Shown: piece by piece, positions 8,040-16,112 of the stretch
Layout: each line of letters opens with the position of its first letter
Numbering within the stretch: the first letter of the stretch is position 1
NCBI RefSeq assembly: GCF_014192395.1
Contig: NZ_JACHXW010000019.1
Coordinates: 80,504 to 144,503, forward strand
DNA from: Paenibacillus endophyticus
GTDB lineage: Bacteria > Bacillota > Bacilli > Paenibacillales > Paenibacillaceae
Length of the DNA stretch: 64,000 bases
Direction: 5' to 3'
Notes under the pieces: model-generated
The model's input: only the letters and a program-made list of their open reading frames with translations
Databases searched by the model: none
What the model was told of the DNA's origin: nothing
Position numbers and translations under genes: made by a program

Positions 8040-9116
8040 TCAAGGACCGAGCCATCCCCAAAGCACATACACAAGCGCCATTGCGATCAACCCATGCAGA
8101 AACCGGGCGTACAGGAAAGGGCGATATCTAAGATCGGTTTTGCTTAGCAGACTAGCGATTTGGGCATGAACGGAAAGACCGGCCCATGACAGCACCCAAG
8201 CGGCTATTGCAGCTTGATGCAAAAGTCCAGTTCCGGCTGTTCCTGCGGAACGCGCTCCAAGCGTAACTTCGAATAAGCCGTAAATGCCCGCATCGGCAAG
8301 CAGCCTAGGCAACCCAACCATTTGAAATAGGAATCGGAGAGCTTCGGTCATCGCCTCTACGATACCGGCGTGGGTGAGCATTTCCATGACAACGGAGAAA
8401 AAAACGACAAGCCCGCCTACAACGATCATGAGCCGAAGCGCGGATTGAATAGAGTCCTGCACGAGTTTGCCTAAATCTCTGCCGTCAAGCAATCTTGCTT
8501 CGTGCATCGCTTTGAGCGCTTCTGATACAATAGATGGCTTGCGCTTACGTATGCCGGCAGCCGTATTGACGTTCTTTTTGGGGGAGGATGGGAGTGCTTT
8601 TCGGTCATGGAACCGCATGAGCAATCCAATGATCAGTCCTCCGCCGTAATGAGCGGCAGCAAGCACAGGAGCAAGAGCGACGTTATGAAAAAAACCGACG
8701 GAAACGGCGCCAATCAAAAAGATCGGATCGGATGTCGTAGTGAAAGCGACAAGCCGCTCACCTTCCGCTCGATTGATAAGCTTTTGCTCCCAAAGCTGGG
8801 CAGTAAGCCTGGCTCCAACGGGATAACCCGAAATGTAACCCATAGCCACTACGAAACCGCCGATGCCTGGAAGACGAAATAAAGGGCGCATATAAGGGTC
8901 CAGCAGCTTTCCGAAAAAATGGACAATTCCGAAACCAAGCAGCAGCTCCGATATGACGAAAAAAGGAAATAGAGCCGGGAAGAGCACCTGCCACCAGATC
9001 GATAAGCCTCGAAGCGAGGCGCCTAGCGTTTCGGTGGGAAAGATCGTCATAAGCAGTGCGATCACGAGCGCGCTAAAGGCGGTAACGGATAATGGGTGGA
9101 TGAAGGTTCGCAGCAG
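8040..9116 (-). CDS. ylbJ: Sporulation integral membrane protein YlbJ, apparent CTG start
   Basis: About 358 residues, with eight or more hydrophobic helices and nucleoside-recognition/Gate-type segments. The family signature PALFPFFVISELLLGFGIV and ISGYPVGARL fits YlbJ, a sporulation membrane protein needed for spore cortex formation in Bacillus. Start choice is unusual. The first ATG/GTG/TTG-type codon in frame is a GTG at 9065 with no ribosome binding site, and it would cut the first membrane helix in half. A perfect AGGAGG at 9125-9130 sits 8 bp before a CTG at 9116, giving the N-terminus LLRTFIHPLSV. An in-frame TAG lies just upstream, so no earlier start exists. Confidence 0.87.
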   Translation of the reverse strand: MLRTFIHPLSVTAFSALVIALLMTIFPTETLGASLRGLSIWWQVLFPALFPFFVISELLLGFGIVHFFGKLLDPYMRPLFRLPGIGGFVVAMGYISGYPVGARLTAQLWEQKLINRAEGERLVAFTTTSDPIFLIGAVSVGFFHNVALAPVLAAAHYGGGLIIGLLMRFHDRKALPSSPKKNVNTAAGIRKRKPSIVSEALKAMHEARLLDGRDLGKLVQDSIQSALRLMIVVGGLVVFFSVVMEMLTHAGIVEAMTEALRFLFQMVGLPRLLADAGIYGLFEVTLGARSAGTAGTGLLHQAAIAAWVLSWAGLSVHAQIASLLSKTDLRYRPFLYARFLHGLIAMALVYVLWGWLGP

Positions 9117-9124
9117 ATTGACCG

Positions 9125-9130
9125 CCTCCT
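9125..9130 (-). promoter_or_regulatory. Ribosome binding site deciding the ylbJ start
   Basis: A perfect AGGAGG on the minus strand, 8 nt before the CTG at 9116. It overlaps the region of the in-frame stop TAG at 9129-9131. It is the main reason to accept a CUG start. Confidence 0.7.
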
Positions 9131-9271
9131 ATTGGACTGTAAAAGAATGCCCCCTCTTCAAAGACAAGGACGGTACAACCCCTCTTACACTTATATGTCC
9201 GAAGATGGACATCCATCACTTAAGGCGGATGAAAATAAAATCAACATAAAAAGAAAACGCTTGCAAAACAC

Positions 9272-9299
9272 TGGATTCCTGTCATTTTTATGGTACAAT
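9272..9299 (+). promoter_or_regulatory. Promoter of the 30-residue membrane protein
   Basis: TACAAT at 9294-9299 is preceded by an extended-10 TG (TATGG before TACAAT). A weak -35 TGGATT lies at 9272-9277 with a 16-bp spacer. Probably sigma-A. Confidence 0.5.
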
Positions 9300-9332
9300 A
9301 GAATTACCTTTGAAACGGTTGGAGTGATGAGT

Positions 9333-9425
9333 ATGAGTATAATCGCTGGCATCTTGGTATGTGCTTTCGTCTATGTCATTCGAGAATCTCTTACAGCGCC
9401 TGGGGAAGAGGACTATGAGGGTTGA
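9333..9425 (+). CDS. Small single-helix membrane protein (30 residues), unknown
   Basis: A 30-residue reading frame beginning MSIIAGILVCAFVYV and ending in an acidic tail, APGEEDYEG. It has one predicted membrane helix. Support that it is a real gene: an extended -10 promoter just upstream, TTGGAG 8 bp before the ATG at 9333 (another ATG lies 6 bp earlier), and a strong Rho-independent terminator 26 bp after the stop. So it is a complete monocistronic unit. I do not recognise the family. It sits between ylbJ (divergent) and a globin gene. Confidence 0.65.
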   Translation: MSIIAGILVCAFVYVIRESLTAPGEEDYEG

Positions 9426-9450
9426 TGGGTAATACGCACTATATGATGGA

Positions 9451-9481
9451 GCCCGCATTCGAAATTGCGGGCTTTTTTTTA
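9451..9481 (+). terminator. Terminator of the small membrane protein gene
   Basis: GCCCGCA pairs with TGCGGGC around a short loop, followed by nine T. Confidence 0.9.
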
Positions 9482-9545
9482 TTTCCGGTAAAATTATTTT
9501 TATGATATAATACTAATTACCTACAAATTGGAGATGGTTTTGACG

Positions 9546-9935
9546 ATGAATAGGAATATAAGCCTTTATGAAACGATAGGCGGAGCTGAGACTTTAAGAC
9601 TAATTGTAGAGGCTTTTTATCCGAGAGTACAAGCACATCCCTTGCTTGGGCCTTTGTTCCCGGAAGACATCCTGCCGGTAATGGACAAGCAGTACTTATT
9701 TCTCACTCAATTTTTCGGTGGACCTTCTTTGTATTCAGACGAATATGGGCATCCGATGATGAGAGCAAGGCACTTGCCGTTTCCCATTACGCCAGAGCGT
9801 GCGGAAGCATGGCTGGACTGTATGCGGAAAGCGCTGCAAGAGGTAGGCATAGAAGAAGAGCTTCAGCTCGTTGTCATAAATAGACTATCCGGACCAGCAC
9901 ATCATTTTGTTAACACATCTGAAGAGGAGACGTGA
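9546..9935 (+). CDS. Truncated hemoglobin, group II (YjbI-like)
   Basis: 129-residue truncated globin that binds heme and O2 or NO. Visible family features are SLYETIGGAETL, FYPRVQAHPLLGPLFP, the segment FLTQFFGGPSLYSDEYGHPM, and the proximal region MRARHLPFPITPERAEAWL, with His as the likely heme ligand. It closely resembles Bacillus YjbI. Start is uncertain within a few codons: ATG 9546 is chosen for the N-terminus MNRNISLYETIGG, though TTG 9540 or ATG 9534 are nearer the TTGGAG site. It is followed by a DUF2225 gene starting 4 bp after its stop, so the two are probably co-transcribed. Confidence 0.92.
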   Translation: MNRNISLYETIGGAETLRLIVEAFYPRVQAHPLLGPLFPEDILPVMDKQYLFLTQFFGGPSLYSDEYGHPMMRARHLPFPITPERAEAWLDCMRKALQEVGIEEELQLVVINRLSGPAHHFVNTSEEET

Positions 9936-9939
9936 TCGT

Positions 9940-10680
9940 ATGGAACCGCTCTACCAATCCAAGATCGAATGCATCTGCTGTGAGCACATATTTATGACAT
10001 CTCGCGTAAGACCAAGCTTCAAAAGAGCAGCCAGCGTGGACTCTGACTTTTGCGGATATTATAAATCGGAAGTGAACCCGGATTATTATGTTGTACGGGT
10101 TTGCCCGAATTGCGGCTATGCTACGACAGAAAACGGGATTGAGCGGTTGAACGATCAACAAAAGAAGCAATACAACGAGAAGATCGGCGTGCGCTGGCAG
10201 AATCATGATTACTGCGGTGAGCGTGATGCAAGTCAGGCAATGGCGACCTATAAGCTTGCGCTGCTATCCGCTCAGGCTGTTGGGGAGAAAGACCGCATTC
10301 TTGCGGGGATTCTGCACCATATTGCTTGGCTTTATCGTTATGAAGGAAATCAAAGCGATGAGAAGCGTTTTCTGCGCTTTGCGCTTCAAGCTTACATACG
10401 GGTCTACGAGGCAGAAGGCATTGCCTTAAACAATGCGAAGCTGATGTTCTTAATCGGGGAGCTGAATCGCAGAATTGGCGAAGTAAACGATGCGGTAAGA
10501 TGGTTTTCACGCGTCGTGAACGATAAAAAAATTGTGGACGGCGCGATGATTCGCGCGAGTCGCGAGCAATGGCAGCTGATTCGCGAGGAGATGGAAGCCA
10601 GATCGAAAAACCCATCCGGCGACCATTCTCCAAGCGATCATCTAAGCCTGTCGGAGCATGCAGTGTCTACATCCGCTTAG
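9940..10680 (+). CDS. DUF2225 family protein with zinc-ribbon cysteines
   Basis: 246-residue cytoplasmic protein of the DUF2225 family; no function is established. The N-terminus has paired cysteine motifs typical of a zinc site (CICCEH near residue 9 and CPNCGYA near residue 57). It is followed by an alpha-helical region resembling TPR repeats (AMATYKLALLSAQAVGE, AGILHHIAWLYRYEG, LFLIGELNRRIGE-like). AGAGGAG precedes the ATG at 9940. The gene follows the globin gene almost without a gap. The last ~25 residues are Ser/Asp/His-rich and probably disordered. Confidence 0.85.
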   Translation: MEPLYQSKIECICCEHIFMTSRVRPSFKRAASVDSDFCGYYKSEVNPDYYVVRVCPNCGYATTENGIERLNDQQKKQYNEKIGVRWQNHDYCGERDASQAMATYKLALLSAQAVGEKDRILAGILHHIAWLYRYEGNQSDEKRFLRFALQAYIRVYEAEGIALNNAKLMFLIGELNRRIGEVNDAVRWFSRVVNDKKIVDGAMIRASREQWQLIREEMEARSKNPSGDHSPSDHLSLSEHAVSTSA

Positions 10681-10688
10681 AAGGGCGA

Positions 10689-10919
10689 CTAGCGAAGTAC
10701 GCGGTCGGTCAACAAATAGTCTCGGTCTGCGTCAATGATCGTCACTTTGTTTCTGCAGCATGGGAATACGAGTAAGCGTTTCATGCCGCCCTGAATGTCT
10801 GGAATCTCAGCGGGCTTAACGGGAAGAAGCACATTCTCTGCGGAGCAGAATGGGCAGCTTGAAACGTAAAGATCGCCCATTATGATGTCATAAGGCCATG
10901 CTTTTTCGAACGGAATCAT
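10689..10919 (-). CDS. Small cysteine-rich protein coupled to yycC, unknown
   Basis: 76 residues with CPFC near residue 22 and CC near residue 54, which could form a small metal site. I do not recognise the family. Its ATG overlaps the stop codon of yycC (ATGA at 10916-10919), a typical translational coupling, which is the best support that it is real. The stop lies 8 bp from the convergent DUF2225 gene, with no terminator between them. Cytoplasmic, no membrane segment. Confidence 0.72.
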   Translation of the reverse strand: MIPFEKAWPYDIIMGDLYVSSCPFCSAENVLLPVKPAEIPDIQGGMKRLLVFPCCRNKVTIIDADRDYLLTDRVLR

Positions 10920-11086
10920 ACTTTCTTATCGCTCTCGGGAGCTGCTTCCGCATCAGGCTTGGCCAACTCGGCAAGCTTCTGCAGCAAGATATGCCGGGGC
11001 ATATGCATTAAGTGCTCAATCGGTACGCCAAGCTGCTCCGATAACTTCACAGCGGTATCAGCGGAAATTTGCAACGGTTTAGACAT
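10916..11086 (-). CDS. yycC: YycC-like small protein
   Basis: 56 residues beginning MSKPLQISADTAVKLSEQL and continuing with VPIEHLMHMPRHILLQKLAEL. This matches the short, conserved, functionally unknown YycC family. GGAGGAATT lies just before the ATG at 11086. A sigma-A-like promoter sits 30-60 bp upstream. It is the first gene of a two-gene operon, with its stop overlapping the start of the small cysteine-rich gene. The C-terminal ~12 residues (PDAEAAPESDKKV) are acidic and variable. Confidence 0.83.
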   Translation of the reverse strand: MSKPLQISADTAVKLSEQLGVPIEHLMHMPRHILLQKLAELAKPDAEAAPESDKKV

Positions 11087-11117
11087 GGTGAAATTCCTCC
11101 AATCTGGATATAATTAA

Positions 11118-11146
11118 GTTATACACTGCCAAGAAGGTTTGCGCAA
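11118..11146 (-). promoter_or_regulatory. Promoter of the yycC operon
   Basis: On the minus strand, TTGCGC (11141-11146) and TATAAC (11118-11123) are separated by 17 bp. It lies 32 bp before the yycC start. Confidence 0.6.
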
Positions 11147-11199
11147 ATAAAAACGCAGCCGTCGCTTGGCTTTTTTTGTGGAGGAAAGGATGGTAGCAA

Positions 11200-12984
11200 A
11201 TGGATAAGGGTTATCCGAAAAGCTGGAATTTAGATGTGTTATACGAAGGCGGCTCAAGCTCTGCTGCTTTTCAAGAGGAACTGAGGGGCATTGACGAGGA
11301 CATCGTAAAGCTGGATGCGATGCTGCTGGACGGCACGGCCTCAGCTATACCGCTTATTGCGGAAATGACTGATCTTCTGCAAAGCGTGATTATTAGGTTA
11401 AGGGAATCGGAATCATTTGTTTCATGCTTACTGGCGCAAGACATCAAGGATTCCGCTGCCAATGCGCGAGGCGACCGCGTAAAGACGCTAGGCGCGAAGC
11501 TGCTTGGCGTGCTTACACGGTTCGATAATGTGCTGCGCGGACTGGATGATGAAGCATGGCTGGCGCTGCTTCAGAATGAAAAGCTTGCAGAGGTCGCGTT
11601 CAACTTGGCTGAACGCCGTGAGCTGGCCAAGCAGAAGATGGCCCCTGAGCTTGAGGCATTGGCAGGAGATCTAGCTGTCGACGGCTATCATGGCTGGGGT
11701 GATTATTACAACGTAATCGTGTCTCGGGCGAAGTTCAAGGATACCGATAAGGAAGGGAAAACGACGATCTTATCTGCGGGTCAAATGCATAACCGCCTGT
11801 CTGACGGTGACCGCGAGGTACGTAAAGCGGCATTTGCGGAATGGGAACGCGAGTGGTCGGAGCAAGCGGATTTATGCGCGGAAACATTAAACCGCATTTC
11901 CGGCTTCCGGCTCAAGCTATATGATAAACGAGGATGGGGCTCGGTACTCAAAGAGCCGCTGCAGATGAATCGCATGAGTGAAACGACGCTTGGAGCGATG
12001 TGGGAAGCGATTCAGGAGAGCAAGCAGGTGCTTGTTGCTTATCTGGCTCGCAAGGCGAAGCTGCTCGGCGTGGAAAAGCTTGATTGGCATGACGTAGAGG
12101 CTCCTATCGGTTCAGCGACGAAGACGATACCGTATGACGAAGCGGCTGCTTTTATTGTAGAACAGTTTCGTTCGTTCAGCCCTGAGCTTGCGGATTTCTC
12201 GCAGATGGCATTCCGAGACGGCTGGATCGAAGCAGAGGATCGACCTGGGAAGCGCCCTGGCGGGTTCTGCACTTCCTTTCCCAAAAGCAGCCAAACCCGT
12301 ATATTCATGACCTATTCAGGCAGCGCTTCGAATATTTCAACGCTTGCTCATGAGCTTGGGCATGCCTACCATCAGCATGTAATGAATGATTTGCCTGCAT
12401 TATCTCAGGAATATGCGATGAATGTAGCGGAGACGGCGTCAACCTTCGCGGAGCTTATCGTATCCGACCGCGCGTTCAAGGCAGCAACGGAAAAGGAAGA
12501 AAAGCTGGGCTTGCTCGAAGACAAAATACAGCGCTCGGTTGCTTTTTTCATGAACATCCATGCGAGATTTTTATTCGAGACCCGTTTCTATGAAAAGCGA
12601 CGCCAAGGCTTGGTATCCGTTGAAGAATTGAACGCGCTGATGGAGGAAGCGCAGCGTGAAGCCTATTGCGATATGCTTGGTGAGGCGCATCCGCATTTCT
12701 GGGCGTCAAAGCTGCATTTCTACTTAACGGATGTGCCGTTCTACAACTTTCCATACACTTTCGGATATTTGTTCAGCGCCGGCATTTATGCGAAGGCGCT
12801 AAAAGAGGGCCCTGATTTCAAAGAACAATACGTTGCTTTGCTCCGCGATACAGGAAGAATGACCGTTGAACAGCTGGCTGAGGCGCATCTTGGCGTAAAT
12901 GTGGAAGAAAAGGATTTTTGGCGCGATGCCGTTGCTCTTACTGCCGTTGACGTTGAGCAATTTATTGCCATGACGGATGAATAA
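11200..12984 (+). CDS. M3-family oligoendopeptidase (PepF type)
   Basis: 594-residue cytoplasmic zinc metallopeptidase of the thimet/PepF group, which degrades oligopeptides. The catalytic HELGH motif is at about residue 384 in the context TLAHELGHAYHQ; the third ligand is expected in the following NVAETASTFAEL segment. The N-terminal helical domain (WNLDVLYEGG) is typical of PepF. Length fits the family. AAAGGA lies 9 bp before the ATG at 11200. It is a single-gene unit with its own terminator. Confidence 0.94.
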   Translation: MDKGYPKSWNLDVLYEGGSSSAAFQEELRGIDEDIVKLDAMLLDGTASAIPLIAEMTDLLQSVIIRLRESESFVSCLLAQDIKDSAANARGDRVKTLGAKLLGVLTRFDNVLRGLDDEAWLALLQNEKLAEVAFNLAERRELAKQKMAPELEALAGDLAVDGYHGWGDYYNVIVSRAKFKDTDKEGKTTILSAGQMHNRLSDGDREVRKAAFAEWEREWSEQADLCAETLNRISGFRLKLYDKRGWGSVLKEPLQMNRMSETTLGAMWEAIQESKQVLVAYLARKAKLLGVEKLDWHDVEAPIGSATKTIPYDEAAAFIVEQFRSFSPELADFSQMAFRDGWIEAEDRPGKRPGGFCTSFPKSSQTRIFMTYSGSASNISTLAHELGHAYHQHVMNDLPALSQEYAMNVAETASTFAELIVSDRAFKAATEKEEKLGLLEDKIQRSVAFFMNIHARFLFETRFYEKRRQGLVSVEELNALMEEAQREAYCDMLGEAHPHFWASKLHFYLTDVPFYNFPYTFGYLFSAGIYAKALKEGPDFKEQYVALLRDTGRMTVEQLAEAHLGVNVEEKDFWRDAVALTAVDVEQFIAMTDE

Positions 12985-13013
12985 GCGTAATTGAATGACA
13001 AGCGAGCAACCGG

Positions 13014-13058
13014 ACAGCCGGAGACGAAGGAGCAATCCTGTCTCTGGCTGTTTTTTTT
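13014..13058 (+). terminator. Terminator of the oligoendopeptidase gene
   Basis: ACAGCCGGAGAC pairs with GTCTCTGGCTGT, followed by eight T. Confidence 0.88.
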
Positions 13059-13062
13059 GACG

Positions 13063-13151
13063 TATAGGAAAGTATATGGGTTTGCTCCTACTTTCTCTAT
13101 ACGTTACGCTAAAACGATGGCGTCTATTGAAACGACGCCGTCAGGCGTTTC
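13063..13151. repeat. Dispersed double-hairpin repeat, copy A
   Basis: 89 bp starting TATAGGAAAGTATATG and ending CGTTTC. It contains two successive hairpins: TATAGGAAAG with CTTTCTCTATA, then AAACG/CGTTT enclosing GGCGTC/GACGCC. A second copy of the same length lies at 46186-46274. It is intergenic, just after the peptidase terminator. It contains no open frame of note. Confidence 0.8.
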
Positions 13152-13209
13152 TTCTTAATAAAATGGATACAATGAAGCTAAACCAAACAAAATGAGAGGC
13201 GGAATCGAA

Positions 13210-14103
13210 ATGACAGAGCAAGCGGTTAATCAAGAGAGCGTCATCGGATTTATAGGGACAGGCATTATGGGGGCAAGCATGGCGGGGCATTTGCTTGAGG
13301 CCGGTTATCGCGTGAACGTATATAACCGCACGAAATCACGGGCAGACGGGTTGGTAACAAAAGGAGCTGTTTGGAATGAGTCGCCTAAGGCGGTAGCTGA
13401 GCAGTCGGATATCATCCTCACGATGCTTGGGTACCCGGCGGATGTAGAGGAGGTTTATTTGGGAGAATCGGGCTTGCTGCGTCAAGCGCGCCCAAATGCG
13501 GTATTGATAGATATGACGACATCCAGCCCATCGCTTGCTAAGCGATTGGAGCTTGAGGCTCTAAGCAAAGGGCTGAGAGTGCTCGATGCGCCAGTATCTG
13601 GCGGTGATGTTGGAGCGAAGGAAGCGAGATTATCCATTATGGTCGGAGGCGCGGCGGAAACCTTTGAAGCGGTCCTTCCGTTGTTTGAGCGAATGGGCAA
13701 AAATATCGTGCACCAAGGCGGAGCTGGTTCCGGGCAATTCACCAAGATGTGCAATCAGATCGCGATCGCATCCAATATGATCGGGGTAAGTGAAGCACTC
13801 GCATATGCCAAGCGCTCTGGGCTGGATCCTAACAAGGTGCTGAAGAGCATTGAGACAGGCGCGGCTGGCAGCTGGTCGCTTTCGAATCTGGGGCCGCGCA
13901 TCATTAAAGGGGATTTTGCTCCGGGTTTCTACGTTAAACATTTCATAAAGGATATTAAAATCGCAATCGAGTCCGCGGAAGAAATGGGGCTGACACTGCC
14001 TGGGCTTGCGCTGGCACGTTCGTTGTACGAGCAGGCAATCGAGCAAGGAAATGAAAATAATGGTACGCAGGCGTTATATAAAGTGATTTTCAAAGAAGAG
14101 TAA
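13210..14103 (+). CDS. NAD(P)-dependent beta-hydroxyacid dehydrogenase (3-hydroxyisobutyrate dehydrogenase family)
   Basis: 297-residue cytoplasmic dehydrogenase. The Rossmann motif is GFIGTGIMGASMAGHL, the substrate-binding signature is DAPVSGGDVGAKEA, and the catalytic Lys lies in the helix QFTKMCNQIAIA. The family oxidises 3-hydroxyisobutyrate, tartronate semialdehyde, glyoxylate-related or gamma-hydroxybutyrate substrates, and sequence alone does not choose. GGCGGA precedes the ATG at 13210. It stands alone between a repeat and ccpN. A distant paralogue is encoded at 38930-39823. Confidence 0.88.
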   Translation: MTEQAVNQESVIGFIGTGIMGASMAGHLLEAGYRVNVYNRTKSRADGLVTKGAVWNESPKAVAEQSDIILTMLGYPADVEEVYLGESGLLRQARPNAVLIDMTTSSPSLAKRLELEALSKGLRVLDAPVSGGDVGAKEARLSIMVGGAAETFEAVLPLFERMGKNIVHQGGAGSGQFTKMCNQIAIASNMIGVSEALAYAKRSGLDPNKVLKSIETGAAGSWSLSNLGPRIIKGDFAPGFYVKHFIKDIKIAIESAEEMGLTLPGLALARSLYEQAIEQGNENNGTQALYKVIFKEE

Positions 14104-14190
14104 TCCTATTTATTGTACACATATCTTTAATATGATATATTAATTATAGAATAATAGTACTAAATAAACCAATTATGACTCACAAATAGA

Positions 14191-14862
14191 ATGGAGGAGA
14201 GTCCGATTCAATTATCCTCTCGGCAATTGGAGCTTCTTGAGCTTGTGAAGAGGCATGCGCCGATTACCGGTGAACAATTAGCAGACAATCTGGGCGTAAG
14301 CAGACCGACTCTGCGCTCGGATTTATCGCTTCTCGTCATGCTGGGTTTGCTTGACGCGAAGCCTAAGGTCGGGTATTTCCTAGGCAACTCCTACCGAACG
14401 AACCGAGAGCCGCTGCAGCAGCTCAACACGATGAAGGTTAGGGAGGTACAGGGCGTTCCCGTTAACGTGCCTGACTACTTGTCCGTGCATGACGCCGTCA
14501 TTACGTTATTTACAGAGAATGCGGATACGCTTCTTGTGGTCAATGAGCAGAAGCGGTTTGTCGGCATCGTCACGCCTAAGGATTTGCTCAAAATAACGCT
14601 AGGAAACGCCGGCGCTGCAGCAATCCCCGTCAGTATGGTGATGACCCGCTATCCCAATATTGTGACGTTGATGCCTGACGACTCCGTAATGGACGCGATT
14701 CGAAAAATGTCGCTCCATCAGGTGGATTGTCTGCCGGTCATTGTTCCAAGGGAGGAGCAAACGGCCGATCCAGAGGTTACCGGATGGGTGTCGAAATCGA
14801 ATATCATACGTCTGATGGCGGACATTGCGATGGATGGGGAATTGGGGGAGCCAGAGTTATGA
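14191..14862 (+). CDS. ccpN: Transcriptional repressor CcpN
   Basis: About 223 residues. An N-terminal helix-turn-helix (ITGEQLADNLGVSRPTLRSDL) is followed by two CBS domains (about residues 80-210). This is the CcpN architecture; in Bacillus CcpN represses gluconeogenic gapB and pckA during glycolysis. Linkage to yqfL matches the Bacillus operon. The start is uncertain. The ATG at 14191 has no ribosome binding site in front of it, whereas GGAGGAG at 14193-14199 lies inside the frame and is well spaced for an ATT at 14206 (protein MQLSSRQLELL). No canonical codon is available there. The N-terminal five residues are therefore doubtful. Confidence 0.92.
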   Translation: MEESPIQLSSRQLELLELVKRHAPITGEQLADNLGVSRPTLRSDLSLLVMLGLLDAKPKVGYFLGNSYRTNREPLQQLNTMKVREVQGVPVNVPDYLSVHDAVITLFTENADTLLVVNEQKRFVGIVTPKDLLKITLGNAGAAAIPVSMVMTRYPNIVTLMPDDSVMDAIRKMSLHQVDCLPVIVPREEQTADPEVTGWVSKSNIIRLMADIAMDGELGEPEL

Positions 14863-15659
14863 CACAGCAAATTATTTACGTATGCTCCGATGCCGTCGGT
14901 GAAACTGCGGAAGCGGTAGCTAAGGCGACCTTGCGCCAATTCGCCTCCGAGCAGGTGAAGATCAAGCGCTACGGCCATATCAAGTCGGAGGATGAAATAT
15001 TGCGCATTGTTGCTGAGGCCGTAAGCACAGGCGGTTTTATCAGCTATACGCTCGTGCAGCCAGAGCTGCGGGAGCTGATGAAGGAAGAAGCGCTTAGGGT
15101 CGGCGTGCGGGCCGTCGATGTGATGGGACCGATGATGCAAGCTTATGTGGACACGTTTGGCAGCTTTCCGAAGCGCGAACCAGGACTTCTGCATTCGATT
15201 GATGATGCCTATCACCGCCGAATGGACGCTATTGAATTCGCGGTCAAATATGACGATGGCAAGGACGCGCGAGGCTTTGTGCAGGCGCAGGTCGTATTGA
15301 TCGGCGTGTCACGGACGTCGAAAACACCGTTAAGCATCTTCTTATCCCATAAGGGAATCAAAACGGCTAACCTGCCCTTGATGCCGGAGGTTAATCCGCC
15401 AGAGGAGCTTAAGCCAGCCCCCGGCCGGTTAATTATCGGGCTCACGATGCAAGCCGAGCACTTGCTTGAAATTCGCTCCGAGCGCTTGAAGACGCTGGGA
15501 CTTCCGGCTTCCGCCCAATACGCGACGCGTGAGCGGATTCAAGAGGAGCTGGATTACGCGGAAGCCGTTATGAAATCATTGAATTGCCCGGTTATCGATG
15601 TCACCAATCGAGCTATTGAAGAAACTGCAGGCATTATTACTGAATGGCTTAACAAATAA
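14859..15659 (+). CDS. yqfL: Pyruvate, phosphate dikinase regulatory protein (YqfL)
   Basis: 266 residues of the DUF299 family, bifunctional kinase/phosphorylase enzymes that control PPDK or PEP synthetase. The P-loop-like motif GVSRTSKTPLS is intact, followed by NLPLMPE. The ATG at 14859 overlaps the ccpN stop (ATGA), so translation is coupled. In Bacillus YqfL modulates CcpN activity, which explains the pairing with ccpN. No PPDK gene is in the window, so the real partner is more likely CcpN; that is inference. Confidence 0.93.
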   Translation: MTQQIIYVCSDAVGETAEAVAKATLRQFASEQVKIKRYGHIKSEDEILRIVAEAVSTGGFISYTLVQPELRELMKEEALRVGVRAVDVMGPMMQAYVDTFGSFPKREPGLLHSIDDAYHRRMDAIEFAVKYDDGKDARGFVQAQVVLIGVSRTSKTPLSIFLSHKGIKTANLPLMPEVNPPEELKPAPGRLIIGLTMQAEHLLEIRSERLKTLGLPASAQYATRERIQEELDYAEAVMKSLNCPVIDVTNRAIEETAGIITEWLNK

Positions 15660-15693
15660 ATGGCTATACCGATAGAGACAAGGGGGATTCTAA

Positions 15694-16092
15694 ATGGATA
15701 GAACGTTTGTAATGGTTAAACCCGATGGTTATGCTCGCGGCTTAGTAGGTAGGATTGTCGCACGTTTCGAAGAGAAGGGCTTTAAGCTAGTGGATGCAAA
15801 GGTTATGCAGCTCTCCAGAGAGCATGCGGAGCATCATTACGAGCATTTGCGGGCAAAGGTCTTTTTTGATGAGCTGGTAGATTTTATCGTTTCAGGACCG
15901 ATATTCGCTATGGTATGGGAAGGCAAGGATGCGATTAAAAATGCGCGTTCGCTTATTGGAGCAACGAATCCGTCTGACGCGCTTGCGGGAACGATTCGCG
16001 GGGACTTTGCGATCGACGTTGCAAGCAACATCATCCATGGTTCGGATTCGATCGAAAGCGCGGAGCGTGAAATCAAACTTTTTTTCCAATAA
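15694..16092 (+). CDS. ndk: Nucleoside diphosphate kinase
   Basis: 132-residue enzyme that balances nucleoside triphosphates. The active-site His115 lies in NIIHGSDS, and the N-terminus TFVMVKPDGYARGLVG is typical. It ends at REIKLFFQ, about 15 residues earlier than the usual ~148-residue Bacillus form, so the C-terminal segment is missing; the catalytic core is complete. An AGGGGG site is well spaced to the ATG. It lies between yqfL and fsa on the same strand with short gaps. Confidence 0.95.
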   Translation: MDRTFVMVKPDGYARGLVGRIVARFEEKGFKLVDAKVMQLSREHAEHHYEHLRAKVFFDELVDFIVSGPIFAMVWEGKDAIKNARSLIGATNPSDALAGTIRGDFAIDVASNIIHGSDSIESAEREIKLFFQ

Positions 16093-16112
16093 TCAAAGGG
16101 AGATGACCGGTG

